Positions 25,213-35,399 are shown, counted from the stretch's first letter. The stretch: 64,000 nt of DNA from Paenibacillus tyrphae (GCF_000722545.1 NZ_JNVM01000010.1:310001-374000); one strand, 5' to 3'. The notes: generated from the sequence alone by a model not told the origin. A program made the numbers and translations.

Positions 25213-27012
25213 ATGAAGATGTTCCGCGCCCGATTGACCTTGATTTTTATCGCTTTGATCGGCGCTTCCGTGCTGATGGCCGGTTTGTTCATGGCCCAAA
25301 TGCTGCAGCAATCGTATATCGACTCGCTGAAAACGAATATGGAGCGGGAGCTGCGAATTATTCTCGCGACGATGGATTGGAGCCACCGGGGATCGGAGCC
25401 GGAGCTGATGAAGGAGTTCTCGGAACGGGCCGCCCGGTTGAAACAGTTTGCCGACGCCCGGGTCACGTATATCCGCGGAGACGGCAAAGTATTGGCCGAT
25501 TCGGATTCCAATCCGGCGGAGATGGAGAATCACCTTCACCGCGAAGAGATTGAAGCTGCGGCAAGCTCGGGGAAAGTCGGCTACGCGAAGCGCTACAGCA
25601 GCACGATCGGTCAAAATATGCTCTACGTCGCCATTCCGGTGCAGATAGGAGACAAGACCGAAGGCTATCTGCGGCTCGCGATGAGTCTGGCGGAGGTCGA
25701 GCAGTCCATCCGCAAAGTATGGTACGTTCTGCTCGGCGGGCTGCTGGCGGTGTTCCTGCTGGCCGGTCTAATCAGCTATCGCGTGGCCTACGGCATTACG
25801 CGGCCGATCGAGCTGATCACAAGCGTCGCGCAGCAGATTACGGATATGAATTACAAGTACCGTGTCCGGCTCAACAAAAAAGACGAGATCGGGCAGCTGG
25901 GCCATGCAATCAACCGGATGGCGGATAGTCTGCAGCTGCAGATGAATCGCATTCTGGAGGACGAGAACCGGCTCAAGAGCGTGCTGGAGAACATGATCAG
26001 CGGCGTCATGATGATCGACCGGGAAGGCAAGATCGTGCTTCTGAACCGTTCGGCCGAAGACATTCTCGGCTTTTCCGCGCAAGAGCTTCTAGGGAAAAAA
26101 TTCGATCAGGCGAAGCAGCAGTTCGAATTCACCCAGTTGATCCAGGAATGTATCGATGTGCGCGAGCATATGCGGGACGAAATGATTTTCTACTACCCAA
26201 GCGAGCGCATATTGGAAATTAACCTGAGTCCGATCTCGGATTCGAGCCAGGAATGGACGGGGCTTCTCATCGTGCTGCACGATATCACCGCCGTCCGGAG
26301 GCTGGAGCGGATGCGCAGCGAATTCGTCGCCAACGTGTCCCACGAGCTGAAGACGCCGATCGCCGCGGTCAAAGGCTTCGCCGAAACGCTGCTGGCCGGG
26401 GCGCTGAACGACAAGGAAACGGCGCGGTCGTTTCTCCAGATCATTTTCGACGAGAGCGAGCGGCTCAACCGGTTGATCGGGGACATTCTGGAGCTGTCCA
26501 AAATCGAATCGAAGCGCATTCCGCTCCAGTTCTCGCCGGTGCATCTGGAAACGTTCGTCGGTCATTGCGTCAACGTGATGCGGACGGAGGCGGCGAAGAA
26601 ATCGATCGAGCTGGACATGCAGGTGCCCGAGGACATTTATATGGAAGCGGACGAGGACCGGCTGCGGCAGATTTTGATCAACCTGCTGTCCAACGGGATC
26701 AACTATACGCCGGAGGGCGGCAAAGTGAAAGTGAAGGTCGAGCAGCTGCTCGGCGGAACGTCGGAGGCGGCGGACGACAAGGTCCGGTTTACGATTGCGG
26801 ATACGGGGATCGGCATTCCGAAGAAGGACCTGCCGCGCATCTTCGAGCGGTTTTACCGGGTGGACAAGGCGCGTTCCCGCAGCTCCGGGGGCACGGGACT
26901 CGGACTGTCGATCGTCAAGCATCTGGTGGAGCTTCACAAGGGTACGATCCGGGTGGAAAGCGAAGTCGGCGTGGGAACGAAGTTCGAGATCGATATGCCG
27001 ATGATTCACTGA
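25213..27012 (+). CDS. phoR: Sensor histidine kinase, PhoR/PnpS type
   Basis: This 599-aa membrane kinase has a TM helix at about residues 5-28, an extracellular sensor of about 130 residues, and a second TM at about 165-187. These are followed by HAMP (to about 245), a PAS domain (about 255-355), HisKA with the phosphorylated histidine in NVSHELKTPIAAVKG near 381, and HATPase with NLLSNGINYTPEGG, DTGIGIP and GGTGLGLSIV. This order is that of PhoR in bacilli. The ATG at 25213 has GGAGGG 12 nt upstream; an upstream TTG is unlikely. The response regulator follows 96 nt downstream. The phosphate role is inferred from synteny with mdh/polA and from Pho-box-like sites before pstS and pstC. Confidence 0.88.
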   Translation: MKMFRARLTLIFIALIGASVLMAGLFMAQMLQQSYIDSLKTNMERELRIILATMDWSHRGSEPELMKEFSERAARLKQFADARVTYIRGDGKVLADSDSNPAEMENHLHREEIEAAASSGKVGYAKRYSSTIGQNMLYVAIPVQIGDKTEGYLRLAMSLAEVEQSIRKVWYVLLGGLLAVFLLAGLISYRVAYGITRPIELITSVAQQITDMNYKYRVRLNKKDEIGQLGHAINRMADSLQLQMNRILEDENRLKSVLENMISGVMMIDREGKIVLLNRSAEDILGFSAQELLGKKFDQAKQQFEFTQLIQECIDVREHMRDEMIFYYPSERILEINLSPISDSSQEWTGLLIVLHDITAVRRLERMRSEFVANVSHELKTPIAAVKGFAETLLAGALNDKETARSFLQIIFDESERLNRLIGDILELSKIESKRIPLQFSPVHLETFVGHCVNVMRTEAAKKSIELDMQVPEDIYMEADEDRLRQILINLLSNGINYTPEGGKVKVKVEQLLGGTSEAADDKVRFTIADTGIGIPKKDLPRIFERFYRVDKARSRSSGGTGLGLSIVKHLVELHKGTIRVESEVGVGTKFEIDMPMIH

Positions 27013-27108
27013 GCTCAGGCTGTTTTAGCCAAAAAAGCATTTACCGTTTGTCAATAAATATAGGCTATGTTAAGCTTTAGATATAGAATAAATGCCCGGG
27101 GGAGTAAC

Positions 27109-27828
27109 ATGCCGCAAAAAATTTTGGTTATTGAGGACGAGCCTACGCTGGCGAGGCTGTTGTCTTATAATCTTACGCAAGAAGGCTACGAAACCAAAGT
27201 GGTCGATCACGGAAGCGACGGATTGCAGGCAGCGCTGCAGCATCAGTTCGATCTCATCGTCCTGGACATCATGCTTCCCGGGATGAACGGTTTTGAGATT
27301 TTATCCAAGCTCCGGCAAAAAGGAAACAAAACGCCGGTGATCATCCTGACCGCCCGCAATGCCGAGGAAGAAGTCGTGCAGGGGCTCAAATACGGAGCCG
27401 ACGACTATATTACGAAGCCTTTCGGCGTGGCGGAGCTGTTGGCACGGGTATCCGCCGTGCTGCGACGGACGACGGCTGATGACGGCCTGCTGGATAAGCC
27501 CGGAAGCGGGGAGAAGGTCATCACTGCGGGCGACCTGTATATTTATCCGGAAAAATACGAGGTGCTGCTCGGCGGCGAATCGATTCCGCTTCGTCCGAAG
27601 GAGTTCGAAGTGCTGCTGTATCTTGTGCAGCGGCCGGGCGTCGTCGTGACGCGGGATGACCTGATGAACATCGTCTGGGGCTTCGACTATATCGGCGGTC
27701 AGCGGACGGTGGACGTGCACGTCAGTTCCCTCCGCAAAAAGCTGGAAATGAACCAGCAATCGGTGCAGATCGAATCGATTCGCGGCGTCGGCTACAAGCT
27801 GGTCAGTTCGGCAGGAAAAAAAGGATAG
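27109..27828 (+). CDS. phoP: Response regulator, PhoP type (OmpR family)
   Basis: This 239-aa two-domain regulator has a receiver domain at about residues 1-118, with the acidic pocket IEDEP, the phospho-acceptor aspartate in IVLDIMLPG near 52 and the lysine in ITKPFG near 102. The winged-helix DNA-binding domain is at about 140-235 (RPKEFEVLLYLVQ, TVDVHVSSLRKKL, IRGVGYKL). It would bind direct repeats in promoters of phosphate genes. The start at 27109 has GGGGGAG just upstream; a more upstream ATG at 27067 lacks a site. The gene lies after its kinase, the reverse of B. subtilis phoP-phoR order. A terminator follows at 27843. Confidence 0.9.
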   Translation: MPQKILVIEDEPTLARLLSYNLTQEGYETKVVDHGSDGLQAALQHQFDLIVLDIMLPGMNGFEILSKLRQKGNKTPVIILTARNAEEEVVQGLKYGADDYITKPFGVAELLARVSAVLRRTTADDGLLDKPGSGEKVITAGDLYIYPEKYEVLLGGESIPLRPKEFEVLLYLVQRPGVVVTRDDLMNIVWGFDYIGGQRTVDVHVSSLRKKLEMNQQSVQIESIRGVGYKLVSSAGKKG

Positions 27829-27842
27829 CTTACGCAGCAGGG

Positions 27843-27878
27843 AGGAGGCAGCAGATATCGCGGCCTCCTTTTCTTTTT
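27843..27878 (+). terminator. Terminator after phoP
   Basis: AGGAGGC (27843-27849) pairs with GCCTCCT (27863-27869), followed by a T-rich stretch. Confidence 0.8.
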
Positions 27879-27958
27879 GCATAAGCGGAATTCTTTGGGT
27901 CGAATCGTGGCGATCAGTATCCATTTCCCGGGAAATAGGTCGAAAGGCGGGTGAATTG

Positions 27959-28963
27959 ATGTCGGATCGAATCAAATGGGGAGTTCTAGGGACGGGACGC
28001 ATTATAGGCAAAGCCGGTATGGCGATAAAAGAAGCGGCAAACGGAATGTGGCATGGAGTAGCCGGAAGGACGGAAGAGAACGGGCATTCTGCTGCCGAAC
28101 GCTTCGGTGTGCCTCATTCTTATGAGAACTATGAGGCCTTATTGCGCGATCCCGAGATTGATGCGGTGTATATCGCTTTACTTAATCATCTGCATAAAGA
28201 ATGGGCGGTGAAAGCGTGCGAAGCTGGAAAGCACGTGCTGCTGGAAAAGCCGCTTGCTTTGAGCGGGAGCGAGGCTAATGCGATTGCCGATGCGGCCCAA
28301 AAGCATAACGTGCTGGTCCGGGAAGCATTTGTGTGGAAATATTACCCCGGATTCGAGCAGATACGCGATTGGATCGGGGAAGGCGCGATTGGGCAATGGG
28401 CCCGTTTTTACGGGCGCTTTTCGTTCCTGGCCGACGAGGCCAGCAGCCGCTGGCGCAAAGACTGGGGCGGTGGCGCGCTGTACGACATCGGCTGTTATCC
28501 GGTCGCTTGGGCGCGGTACTTCACCCGGGAGGAGCCGATAGCCGCAGATGCGGCTCTGGACCTGCATCCCCTGCATGGCGTAGACCGGCGGTTCACGGGT
28601 ACACTCTACTTTGGCGAGGGGCGTACGGCCCAATTGGATGCGGCTCTGGATCTGCCTCATGGAGCCAGCTTCGAGCTATGGGGCACGAAGGGGAAGCTGC
28701 AGGTTGAGCTCGACGTGACCGCGGAGGAGCTGCGGATTCGCTGTCGGCTCGATAGCCGGTGGAAGGAATGGGTCACCGACCGGCTCACGCCGTTTCGCTT
28801 GCAGGCGGAGAGCTTCGCGGATGCGGTGCTGCTTCGGAAGCAGGGGCGTTCAGAAGACAGCGACGGAGCCGAAGAAGCGCTCCGACAAGCGCGGGTTATG
28901 GATGCGCTGCTGGAGGCAGCCCGTACAGAGCGCAGGGTGAGCGTACAGGCGTCTGCCGAATGA
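27959..28963 (+). CDS. Gfo/Idh/MocA family oxidoreductase (first copy)
   Basis: This 334-aa NAD(P)-dependent sugar or inositol dehydrogenase-like protein has a Rossmann motif GVLGTGRIIGKAG at about residues 8-20 and the family motif EKPLALSGSEA near 95-105, with the conserved lysine. The C-terminal alpha/beta domain contains GGGALYDIGCYPV near 177-189. The residue pattern matches the deoxyhexose/trans-dihydrobenzenediol subgroup, but the substrate is unknown. The ATG at 27959 is one codon after an in-frame TTG. It is followed, after 172 nt, by a second family member that is not a close duplicate. Confidence 0.88.
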   Translation: MSDRIKWGVLGTGRIIGKAGMAIKEAANGMWHGVAGRTEENGHSAAERFGVPHSYENYEALLRDPEIDAVYIALLNHLHKEWAVKACEAGKHVLLEKPLALSGSEANAIADAAQKHNVLVREAFVWKYYPGFEQIRDWIGEGAIGQWARFYGRFSFLADEASSRWRKDWGGGALYDIGCYPVAWARYFTREEPIAADAALDLHPLHGVDRRFTGTLYFGEGRTAQLDAALDLPHGASFELWGTKGKLQVELDVTAEELRIRCRLDSRWKEWVTDRLTPFRLQAESFADAVLLRKQGRSEDSDGAEEALRQARVMDALLEAARTERRVSVQASAE

Positions 28964-29135
28964 GAAGCCGATATATGACGAACGCAGCGGTGCTCTATTA
29001 CGGAACCGGAAGCTATGATGACACAATCGCATATAACGAACGCCAATTCCGAAATATCTTTTTGCCCGCAACTTGTCTATACTAAGGCTTGGGATTACGA
29101 ATCAAACCGCGAATGACGAAGGAGGCGCCGTCTTC

Positions 29136-30218
29136 ATGTCTAAAGTATACCGAATTGGAATTATCGGCTGCGGGGGGATTGCCAACGGCAAGCACATGCC
29201 TGCGCTGAAAAATCAACCTAACGCTGAAATGGTCGCATTTTGCGATATTGTCGAAGAGCGGGCGCATGAGGCCGCAAGCAAGTTCGGCGCGCCGGGAGCG
29301 AAAGTGTATTCGGATTATAAGCAGCTGCTGGCCGATACGACGCTCGATCTCGTTCATATTTGTACGCCGAACGATTCCCACGCCGACATTACGATCGACG
29401 CTCTGGAATCCGGTAAGCACGTGATGTGCGAGAAGCCGATGGCGAAAACCGCAGCGGATGCGAGACGTATGGTGGAAGCCGCGAAGCGGACCGGCAAAAA
29501 GCTGACGGTCGGCTATCAAAACCGTTTCCGCGCGGACAGCCAATATTTGAAAAAGGTTTGCGAGGAAGGCGAGCTCGGCGACGTTTACTACGCTAAAGCG
29601 CACGCGATCCGCCGCCGCGCCGTGCCGACCTGGGGCGTCTTTCTGGATGAAGAGAAGCAAGGCGGAGGCCCGCTGATCGATATCGGGACGCACGCGCTTG
29701 ATTTGACGCTGTGGATGATGGACAATTACAAGCCGAAGGCCGTTCTCGGGACCGCGTTTCATAAGCTGTCGAAGAAAGCAAACGCTGCCAACGCTTGGGG
29801 CTCTTGGGACCCGGAGAAATTCACGGTCGAGGATTCCGCGTTCGGCATGATTACGATGCAGAACGGAGCGACGATCGTGCTCGAATCGAGCTGGGCGATT
29901 AACCTGCTGCAAACCGGCGAAGCCAAAACGACGCTGTGCGGCACCGAGGGCGGCGCCGACATGTGGGACGGCTTGCGCATCAACGGCGAGAAGCACAGCC
30001 GCTTGTTCATGAACGAAATTCAGCTGGATGCTAAAGGCGTCGATTTTTACGAAGGCAACGGCGAAAACCCGGCCGATCTTGAAGCCCGCTTGTGGCTGGA
30101 AGCGATCGACAAGGATATCGATCCGGTCGTTACGCCGGAGCAGGCCTGCGTCGTATCGGAAATTCTCGAAGCGATCTACGAATCTTCCCGTACGGGTAAA
30201 GCCATCTATTTCGAATAA
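29136..30218 (+). CDS. Gfo/Idh/MocA family oxidoreductase (second copy)
   Basis: This 360-aa protein has a Rossmann motif IGIIGCGGIANGKH at about residues 6-19, the catalytic-region lysine motif EKPMAKTAADARR near 95-107, and the substrate-domain block GGGPLIDIGTHALDLTLWMM near 174-193. The sequence type is common in Paenibacillus sugar-utilisation regions, where these enzymes oxidise or epimerise sugars and inositols. GGAGG (29121-29125) serves the ATG at 29136; a longer frame from 29073 has no ribosome site. A rho-independent hairpin follows at 30227. Substrate is unknown. Confidence 0.9.
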   Translation: MSKVYRIGIIGCGGIANGKHMPALKNQPNAEMVAFCDIVEERAHEAASKFGAPGAKVYSDYKQLLADTTLDLVHICTPNDSHADITIDALESGKHVMCEKPMAKTAADARRMVEAAKRTGKKLTVGYQNRFRADSQYLKKVCEEGELGDVYYAKAHAIRRRAVPTWGVFLDEEKQGGGPLIDIGTHALDLTLWMMDNYKPKAVLGTAFHKLSKKANAANAWGSWDPEKFTVEDSAFGMITMQNGATIVLESSWAINLLQTGEAKTTLCGTEGGADMWDGLRINGEKHSRLFMNEIQLDAKGVDFYEGNGENPADLEARLWLEAIDKDIDPVVTPEQACVVSEILEAIYESSRTGKAIYFE

Positions 30219-30226
30219 ACGTAGGG

Positions 30227-30266
30227 AGCCCCGGCCTCGCATTGGATGCGAAAACCGGGGCTTTTC
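30227..30266 (+). terminator. Terminator after the second Gfo/Idh gene
   Basis: AGCCCCGG (30227-30234) pairs with CCGGGGCT (30255-30262), followed by a short T run. Confidence 0.75.
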
Positions 30267-30289
30267 GTATGCCTGCCGACTTCTTGGCA

Positions 30290-32269
30290 TCAAACCGGCT
30301 GCAGCTTCTTTTCCTCTTCTTCCCGGCGGGCGGCATCGTAATCCTTGCATTCCGCCTGCTCTTGAGGCGCTGCTTGCGTCCCGGTGTCAGTCGACGCTGC
30401 AGGTGCCGATGGTGCAGCTACGACCTCGGCCACGGCTTGCCCCGCACTCTTGACCGCGGGGCTTACCTCGCGATCCTCTTCCTTCTGGACCCGGCTTTCG
30501 TCCATCTCCGGCGATACGGGAATCTCGGCTTTCCCAGCTTCCTCCGCTTCGATATCATCCATCTTGAACTTGTCGATTTCCTCGAACAGCCGCCGCGATA
30601 GCGAAAGCATATCGTCCGCCTGCGAAGCAATGTGCCGAATGGCCGTATCCTGCTGGTGCGATGAGGAATTGACCTCTTCCACACCCGCCGCGGATTCCTG
30701 GGCAATGGCGGCAACGTGCTGTACGGCATCGACGAGCTGGCCGTTTTTCTCCTGCGCATCGGTGATCAGCTCGTGAATTTGGCCGATGTGGCCGGAAAGC
30801 TCGTCCATCGAGGAACGAATCGAGCTGAATGCTTCCATGCTCTCGTCCATCTTCCCGTTCTGCTCGTCAAACGAGCGGCGGGCTTCCTCAAACGAGGCTT
30901 CCATCTCGCTCATTTGGATCTGCAGCGACTTGACGATCAGCCCGATCCTCTTGGACGATTCGGCCGTCTGCGAAGAGAGCTGGCGGACCTCCTCCGCGAT
31001 GACGGAGAAGCCTTTGCCGTGTTCTCCGGCCCGCGCCGCTTCGATGGACGCATTGAGCGCCAGCACGTTGGTCTGCGTGGCGATTTCCGCAATCGTGCCG
31101 ACAATTTTGCCGATTTGCGCCGAGCTTTGCGACAAGGTCTCCATCGCGACGGTCACTTGCCGGAGAACGTCTCCCGACCGGTCGGCCGACTGTCTGAGCG
31201 CTTCCATCGACCGGGAACCGGTGTGGGTATTGAATGCGGCTTCGCGGCTTTTTCGCTGCATCGTATCCGTATATTCGTTGATTTTACGAATTTCCTCGGC
31301 CAAGCCAGTGATGAGGTAGGCGCTGTGCTCCGAGTAATGGGCTTGCTGCTCCGCTCCGGCAGAAATGTCTTGGATCGCACGCAGAATGTCTTGATTGGCG
31401 GCCGCCGTCGACCCCGAGAATTCGCGGAACGAAAGCGAATGTCCGGCTAACGAAGAAGCGATCTGCTTCGTGCTGTGCAGCATGCCCCGCACTTGATCGA
31501 CCATATGATCGAAGCTTTGGCTGAGCAGCCCGAGCTCGTCGCGGGAGCGGCTTCCGATTTTGTGCCGCAGGTCTCCGTCCGCGATTCGCCCTACGGCATG
31601 CTGCAGCCGGCGGATCTGTCCGGTGAACGAGCGAATCACAAGGACGCCGATCGCGGTTACGCATACCGCCACCAGGGCGAACGCGGTGATCATGACGGCA
31701 ACGGTTCGATCCAACCCATCCTGCGTCGCCGTTACGGCAGCGGCGGCATCGCTCGCATACGAGACGTAGAAATGATCGACATACGTGAAAATTTCGCTCA
31801 TAATCCGCTGCGACTCGTTATACAGGTACTCCATATTTTTATCGACGTCCGTTTTCGTCAACGACTTGTCCTGAATGACCTTGGCCGCCACGTCGAACGT
31901 ATTCGTATATTCTCCGGTGAGCAGAATCAGCTTGCTCCGCCACACGGATTTCTCATCCGTATCGGCCGTTTCGCCGATGCGCTGGACCATTTGATCGTAC
32001 AGCTTTCTTTTTTCGTTATATTTGGGGATATAGTCCGGGTTCTTCGAGATTTCCAAGCCGGAGGCGATAATATTGAGCTCCTGGACCATTTCCTTCAATT
32101 CAAGCGCCATCAGCTTGAGCTCCACCTTCTCGTTTTGAACGCCCAATTGGCTTTTGATCCGATGCATCTGGTTTACGTTAAATAACGCAACGCACATAAA
32201 CAAGACCACCATAGCCGACAAACCGGCGATCAGCTTCTGTCTAAGCGTCATAGCGCCTGTTAGTTTCAT
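30290..32269 (-). CDS. Methyl-accepting chemotaxis protein
   Basis: This 659-aa chemoreceptor has a TM at about residues 10-30, a helical periplasmic-side sensor of the four-helix-bundle type (about 35-185) and a second TM (about 187-210). HAMP runs to about 265, then a long signalling coiled coil whose hairpin tip is recognised by [20 protein letters not shown] near 400-419. The tip docks CheA/CheW. The C-terminal 90 residues (from about 570) are an acidic, Ala/Glu/Pro-rich tail, possibly a tether for methylation enzymes. No chemotaxis genes are adjacent. The ligand is unknown. Confidence 0.93.
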   Translation of the reverse strand: MKLTGAMTLRQKLIAGLSAMVVLFMCVALFNVNQMHRIKSQLGVQNEKVELKLMALELKEMVQELNIIASGLEISKNPDYIPKYNEKRKLYDQMVQRIGETADTDEKSVWRSKLILLTGEYTNTFDVAAKVIQDKSLTKTDVDKNMEYLYNESQRIMSEIFTYVDHFYVSYASDAAAAVTATQDGLDRTVAVMITAFALVAVCVTAIGVLVIRSFTGQIRRLQHAVGRIADGDLRHKIGSRSRDELGLLSQSFDHMVDQVRGMLHSTKQIASSLAGHSLSFREFSGSTAAANQDILRAIQDISAGAEQQAHYSEHSAYLITGLAEEIRKINEYTDTMQRKSREAAFNTHTGSRSMEALRQSADRSGDVLRQVTVAMETLSQSSAQIGKIVGTIAEIATQTNVLALNASIEAARAGEHGKGFSVIAEEVRQLSSQTAESSKRIGLIVKSLQIQMSEMEASFEEARRSFDEQNGKMDESMEAFSSIRSSMDELSGHIGQIHELITDAQEKNGQLVDAVQHVAAIAQESAAGVEEVNSSSHQQDTAIRHIASQADDMLSLSRRLFEEIDKFKMDDIEAEEAGKAEIPVSPEMDESRVQKEEDREVSPAVKSAGQAVAEVVAAPSAPAASTDTGTQAAPQEQAECKDYDAARREEEEKKLQPV

Positions 32270-32388
32270 AGAAACCCTCCACTCTTTCTTTCTAGTTAAT
32301 CCCGATTCTGATGCCAGTGTAGGACTAAAGTATTAATAGAAGAACGGAAGTTTGTAAAACGATTGTTAACTTTTAGCAGCTTTAAACT

Positions 32389-32442
32389 TTTACATTCCGT
32401 TTACGTTCCGATGGTTTTCACTTAACAATTGGTTGGTACGAT
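32389..32442 (+). promoter_or_regulatory. Pho-box-like promoter of pstS
   Basis: TTTACA (32389), TTTACG (32400) and TTAACA (32422) fall on an 11-bp grid, with one degenerate step at 32411. TACGAT (32437-32442) is a -10 candidate. PhoP of bacilli binds TT(A/T)ACA-like repeats spaced 11 bp. The geometry is the same as before pstC. Confidence 0.7.
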
Positions 32443-32480
32443 GTCCTAGTAAACAAAAAACAAAGGGAGGACATGCTGAA

Positions 32481-33410
32481 ATGTTGAAGCAGCTGTCAAA
32501 AAAAGGTTTAAGCTTGGCCATGGTTTCGATCTTAATGTTGGGGGTTCTTTCCGCTTGCGGTACGAAGACAGATCCGGCACCGAATAATTCGGCAGCAGGT
32601 GGAGACAAAACGGCAACAACGGGGGACAAAAAACCGGCAGACCAACCGGCTAAAACAGAAGAGATCACCGGTACGGTAACGGCTTCCGGCTCCAGCGCCC
32701 TGCTTCCGCTCGTTAAAGCGGCTGCGGACGAGTTCATGAAGAAAAACCCGAAAGTAACGATCAACCCGACCGCCGGCGGTTCCGGTACAGGTCTTAAAAA
32801 CGTAGCGGACGGCACGTCCGATATCGGAAACTCCGACATCGAAGCCGGCCCGGAATATAAAGACAAAGGTCTTGTCGACCACATCGTAGCAGTTGCGTCT
32901 TTTGCCATCATCGTTAATAAAGATGTTACGATCGACAATTTGACCAAAGCTCAAGCAGCAGACATTTTCTCCGGTAAAATCACGAACTGGAAAGAAGTTG
33001 GCGGCAAAGATCAAAAAATTACGATCGTTCACCGTCCGGACAGCTCCGGTTCCCGTGCGCTCGTGAAGAAAATCGTTCTGGACGGCAAAGACTTCACGAA
33101 AGACGGCGTAACGCAAGAATCCAGCGGCGCTATGGCTACAACCGTTGGTCAAACGACCGGCGCGATCGGTTATGTAGACACGCCTTATATTAACGATACT
33201 TTGAAAGCTCTGAAATTCGAAGGCGTAGCTTTCAGCAAAGACGCGATCAAAGACGGCAAATATCCGTTGTACGGCATCGAGCATATGTACACGAAAGGCG
33301 AAGCCAAAGGCGCAGCCAAAGCATTCATCGACTACCTGATGAGCCCGGAATTCCAAGACAAAAAAGTCGAGGAGCTCAAATTCCTTCCGGCCAACCTGTT
33401 GAAAAAATAA
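32481..33410 (+). CDS. pstS: Phosphate ABC transporter substrate-binding lipoprotein
   Basis: This 309-aa PstS is the extracytoplasmic phosphate receptor. A lipoprotein signal ends in the lipobox LSAC at about residues 23-26. A spacer rich in Ala/Asp/Lys/Thr follows, then the PBP-like domain. Phosphate-contact segments typical of PstS are present: SGSSALLPLV near 74-83, TAGGSGTGLK near 108-117, and HRPDSSGSRALVKK near 191-204. GGGAGG (32465-32470) precedes the ATG at 32481 by 10 nt. Upstream is a Pho-box-like promoter, and downstream a terminator separates it from pstC. This lets the receptor be made in excess over the membrane parts. Confidence 0.96.
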   Translation: MLKQLSKKGLSLAMVSILMLGVLSACGTKTDPAPNNSAAGGDKTATTGDKKPADQPAKTEEITGTVTASGSSALLPLVKAAADEFMKKNPKVTINPTAGGSGTGLKNVADGTSDIGNSDIEAGPEYKDKGLVDHIVAVASFAIIVNKDVTIDNLTKAQAADIFSGKITNWKEVGGKDQKITIVHRPDSSGSRALVKKIVLDGKDFTKDGVTQESSGAMATTVGQTTGAIGYVDTPYINDTLKALKFEGVAFSKDAIKDGKYPLYGIEHMYTKGEAKGAAKAFIDYLMSPEFQDKKVEELKFLPANLLKK

Positions 33411-33428
33411 TCGTCTAGTCATCTACGA

Positions 33429-33458
33429 GAGCAGCGGCATCATGTCGCTGCTCTTTTT
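33429..33458 (+). terminator. Terminator between pstS and pstC
   Basis: GAGCAGCG (33429-33436) pairs with CGCTGCTC (33446-33453), followed by T5. Confidence 0.92.
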
Positions 33459-33496
33459 ATGTCCAGCTATGCCGATTTGTCGAAACCCGCGCAATT

Positions 33497-33550
33497 TTTA
33501 CATTACCTTAACAATTCTCATGTTCTGTTATTACATTCGTACTCTATGAT
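33497..33550 (+). promoter_or_regulatory. Second Pho-box-like promoter, before pstC
   Basis: TTTACA (33497), TTAACA (33508) and ATTACA (33530) again lie on an 11-bp grid with one degenerate step (33519). TATGAT (33545-33550) sits 15 nt after the last box start, exactly as before pstS. Confidence 0.7.
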
Positions 33551-33604
33551 GGTTTTGAGCTAAGGAACACGTGTGGAACTATTCGAACCAGGGGGTAATA
33601 GCTG

Positions 33605-34543
33605 ATGAATTCATTTGCCGATCAGCTGACGGAAAGTGTGAAGGAAGAGCGGGAGGAGCATCGGATGAACCGCTGGACGAGAGCGCAGAACAGAAACGAC
33701 CAAGTGATGAGATGGATATTTATAGGAAGCGCGTCGCTCGTCACGTTCATCATCTTTTCCGTGATCGTCTTCGTCGGTTGGCAAGGAGTCAAAACCTTTT
33801 CGGGCGTAACGCCGGTAGAGTTCTTTTTCTCGACCGACTGGACCCCGTCGGAAAATAAATTCGGCGCGTTCTCGTTTCTGTACAGCACGCTGCTGCTGAC
33901 CTTCTTGTCGGTGCTGCTGTCGGTGCCTCTCGCGCTGTCGGGTGCGGTCTTTATGGCTAAAATCGCGCCAAAGTGGGTGCGTGAAATTCTTCGTCCGGCG
34001 ACCGACTTGTTCGTTGGGATTCCGTCGGTCGTCTACGGCTTGATCGGTCTTACGGTGATCGTTCCGTTCCTCGCCAAGTTTAATGAGGGCTTCGGGTACG
34101 GGATTTTGCCGGCGGCCATCATCCTGGCGATCATGATTCTGCCGACGATTCTGTCCATCTCCGAGGACGCGATCCGCGCGTTGCCCGGCCGCCTGGAAGA
34201 GGCTTCGCTCGCGCTTGGTGCGACGCGCTGGCAGACGATTTGGCGCGTGCTTATTCCTGCGGCCCGGCCCGGCATTCTGACCGGGATCATTCTCGGGATG
34301 GGACGAGCAATCGGAGAAACGATGGCTGTGTTCATGGTTATCGGCAACTCGCCGCAAATGCCGGATTCGCTGCTCAGCTCGGCTACGGTGCTGACGACGG
34401 CGATCGTCAAGGACATAGGGAACACCCATTACGGCAGCACGTGGAACAACGCTTTGTTCCTGATGGCACTTGTGCTGCTTCTGATCTCGCTGGCCATGAT
34501 CCTGATCATCCGCATTGTCGCAAAGAGGAGTGAAGTGAAATGA
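33605..34543 (+). CDS. pstC: Phosphate ABC transporter permease PstC
   Basis: This 312-aa integral membrane subunit has six main transmembrane segments (from about residue 37) and the ABC permease EAA loop EEASLALGATRWQTIWRV near residues 199-216, which contacts PstB. The start is uncertain: the ATG at 33605 has GGGGG 9 nt upstream, while the in-frame ATG at 33665 has a better GGGAGGAG (33651-33658) and would remove a 20-residue charged N-terminal tail. The stop overlaps pstA as ATGA. It heads the second transcript of the pst region under its own Pho-box-like promoter. Confidence 0.95.
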   Translation: MNSFADQLTESVKEEREEHRMNRWTRAQNRNDQVMRWIFIGSASLVTFIIFSVIVFVGWQGVKTFSGVTPVEFFFSTDWTPSENKFGAFSFLYSTLLLTFLSVLLSVPLALSGAVFMAKIAPKWVREILRPATDLFVGIPSVVYGLIGLTVIVPFLAKFNEGFGYGILPAAIILAIMILPTILSISEDAIRALPGRLEEASLALGATRWQTIWRVLIPAARPGILTGIILGMGRAIGETMAVFMVIGNSPQMPDSLLSSATVLTTAIVKDIGNTHYGSTWNNALFLMALVLLLISLAMILIIRIVAKRSEVK

Positions 34544-35397
34544 CAAGCAAAACGACCGACCGGATCGCCACGCTCTATTTTTGGGCAACGGGCGCTGTTA
34601 TTATATTGATTCTGGCCTGGTTTCTATTCCGGATCTTGGGCGACGGGCTGCCGATGCTGAGCTGGAATTTCATCACCGGCAAGCCTTCGGAGATTATGGC
34701 CGGCGGCGGCGTAGGCCCACAGTTGTTCAACTCCTTCTATATTTTGTTCCTCTCGCTGTTGATCTCGCTGCCGATCGGTATCGGCGCCGGCGTGTATCTG
34801 GCCATTTATGCGAAGAAGAACCGGTTTACGGACATCGTGCGCGTCTCGGTCGAAGCTTTGTCTTCCGTGCCGTCGATCGTCTTCGGTTTGTTCGGCTTCC
34901 TGTTGTTCGTCAACTGGATGGGTCTGAAATTTTCGATCATCGGCGGGGCGATCACCTTGTCGCTGCTTAATCTGCCTGTGCTTGTGCGGGTAACGGAAGA
35001 AGCAATCAAATCCGTTCCGGAATCGTACTGGGAAGCGTCGCTCGCCCTCGGCTCGACCCGCTGGCAGGCGATCCGCAAGGTGCTGCTCCCGGCTTCGCTG
35101 CCGAGCTTAATTACGGGGATCACGCTTGTCGCGGGCCGCGCCCTCGGGGAATCGGCCATTCTGATCTATACCGCAGGGCTGTCGGTATCGCGTTTCTTCC
35201 CGGACTTCAATCCGCTCAGCATGGGCGAGACGCTGTCCGTTCATCTCTGGTACGTCCAATCCGAAGCGATCGTGCCGGATGCCAAGAACATTGCTAAAGG
35301 CTCCGCCGCGCTGCTGTTGATCGTCGTGCTGATCTTTAACCTGTTAATCGGTATTCCAAGCCGTATGCTGCAGAAAAAATTGTCCGGAGGGAAATGA
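34540..35397 (+). CDS. pstA: Phosphate ABC transporter permease PstA
   Basis: This 285-aa partner permease forms a heterodimer with PstC. Six hydrophobic segments are present, with the coupling loop [20 protein letters not shown] near residues 166-185, followed by the family stretch [15 protein letters not shown]. It overlaps pstC by 4 nt, and its stop codon overlaps the possible upstream start of pstB, indicating tight translational coupling in the phosphate import complex. Confidence 0.95.
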   Translation: MTSKTTDRIATLYFWATGAVIILILAWFLFRILGDGLPMLSWNFITGKPSEIMAGGGVGPQLFNSFYILFLSLLISLPIGIGAGVYLAIYAKKNRFTDIVRVSVEALSSVPSIVFGLFGFLLFVNWMGLKFSIIGGAITLSLLNLPVLVRVTEEAIKSVPESYWEASLALGSTRWQAIRKVLLPASLPSLITGITLVAGRALGESAILIYTAGLSVSRFFPDFNPLSMGETLSVHLWYVQSEAIVPDAKNIAKGSAALLLIVVLIFNLLIGIPSRMLQKKLSGGK

Positions 35398-35399
35398 CT

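Noticed and set aside
29082..30350. A 422-codon open frame on the minus strand
   Set aside because: It is antisense to the second Gfo/Idh oxidoreductase, which has full family motifs; composition is arginine-rich and domain-free.
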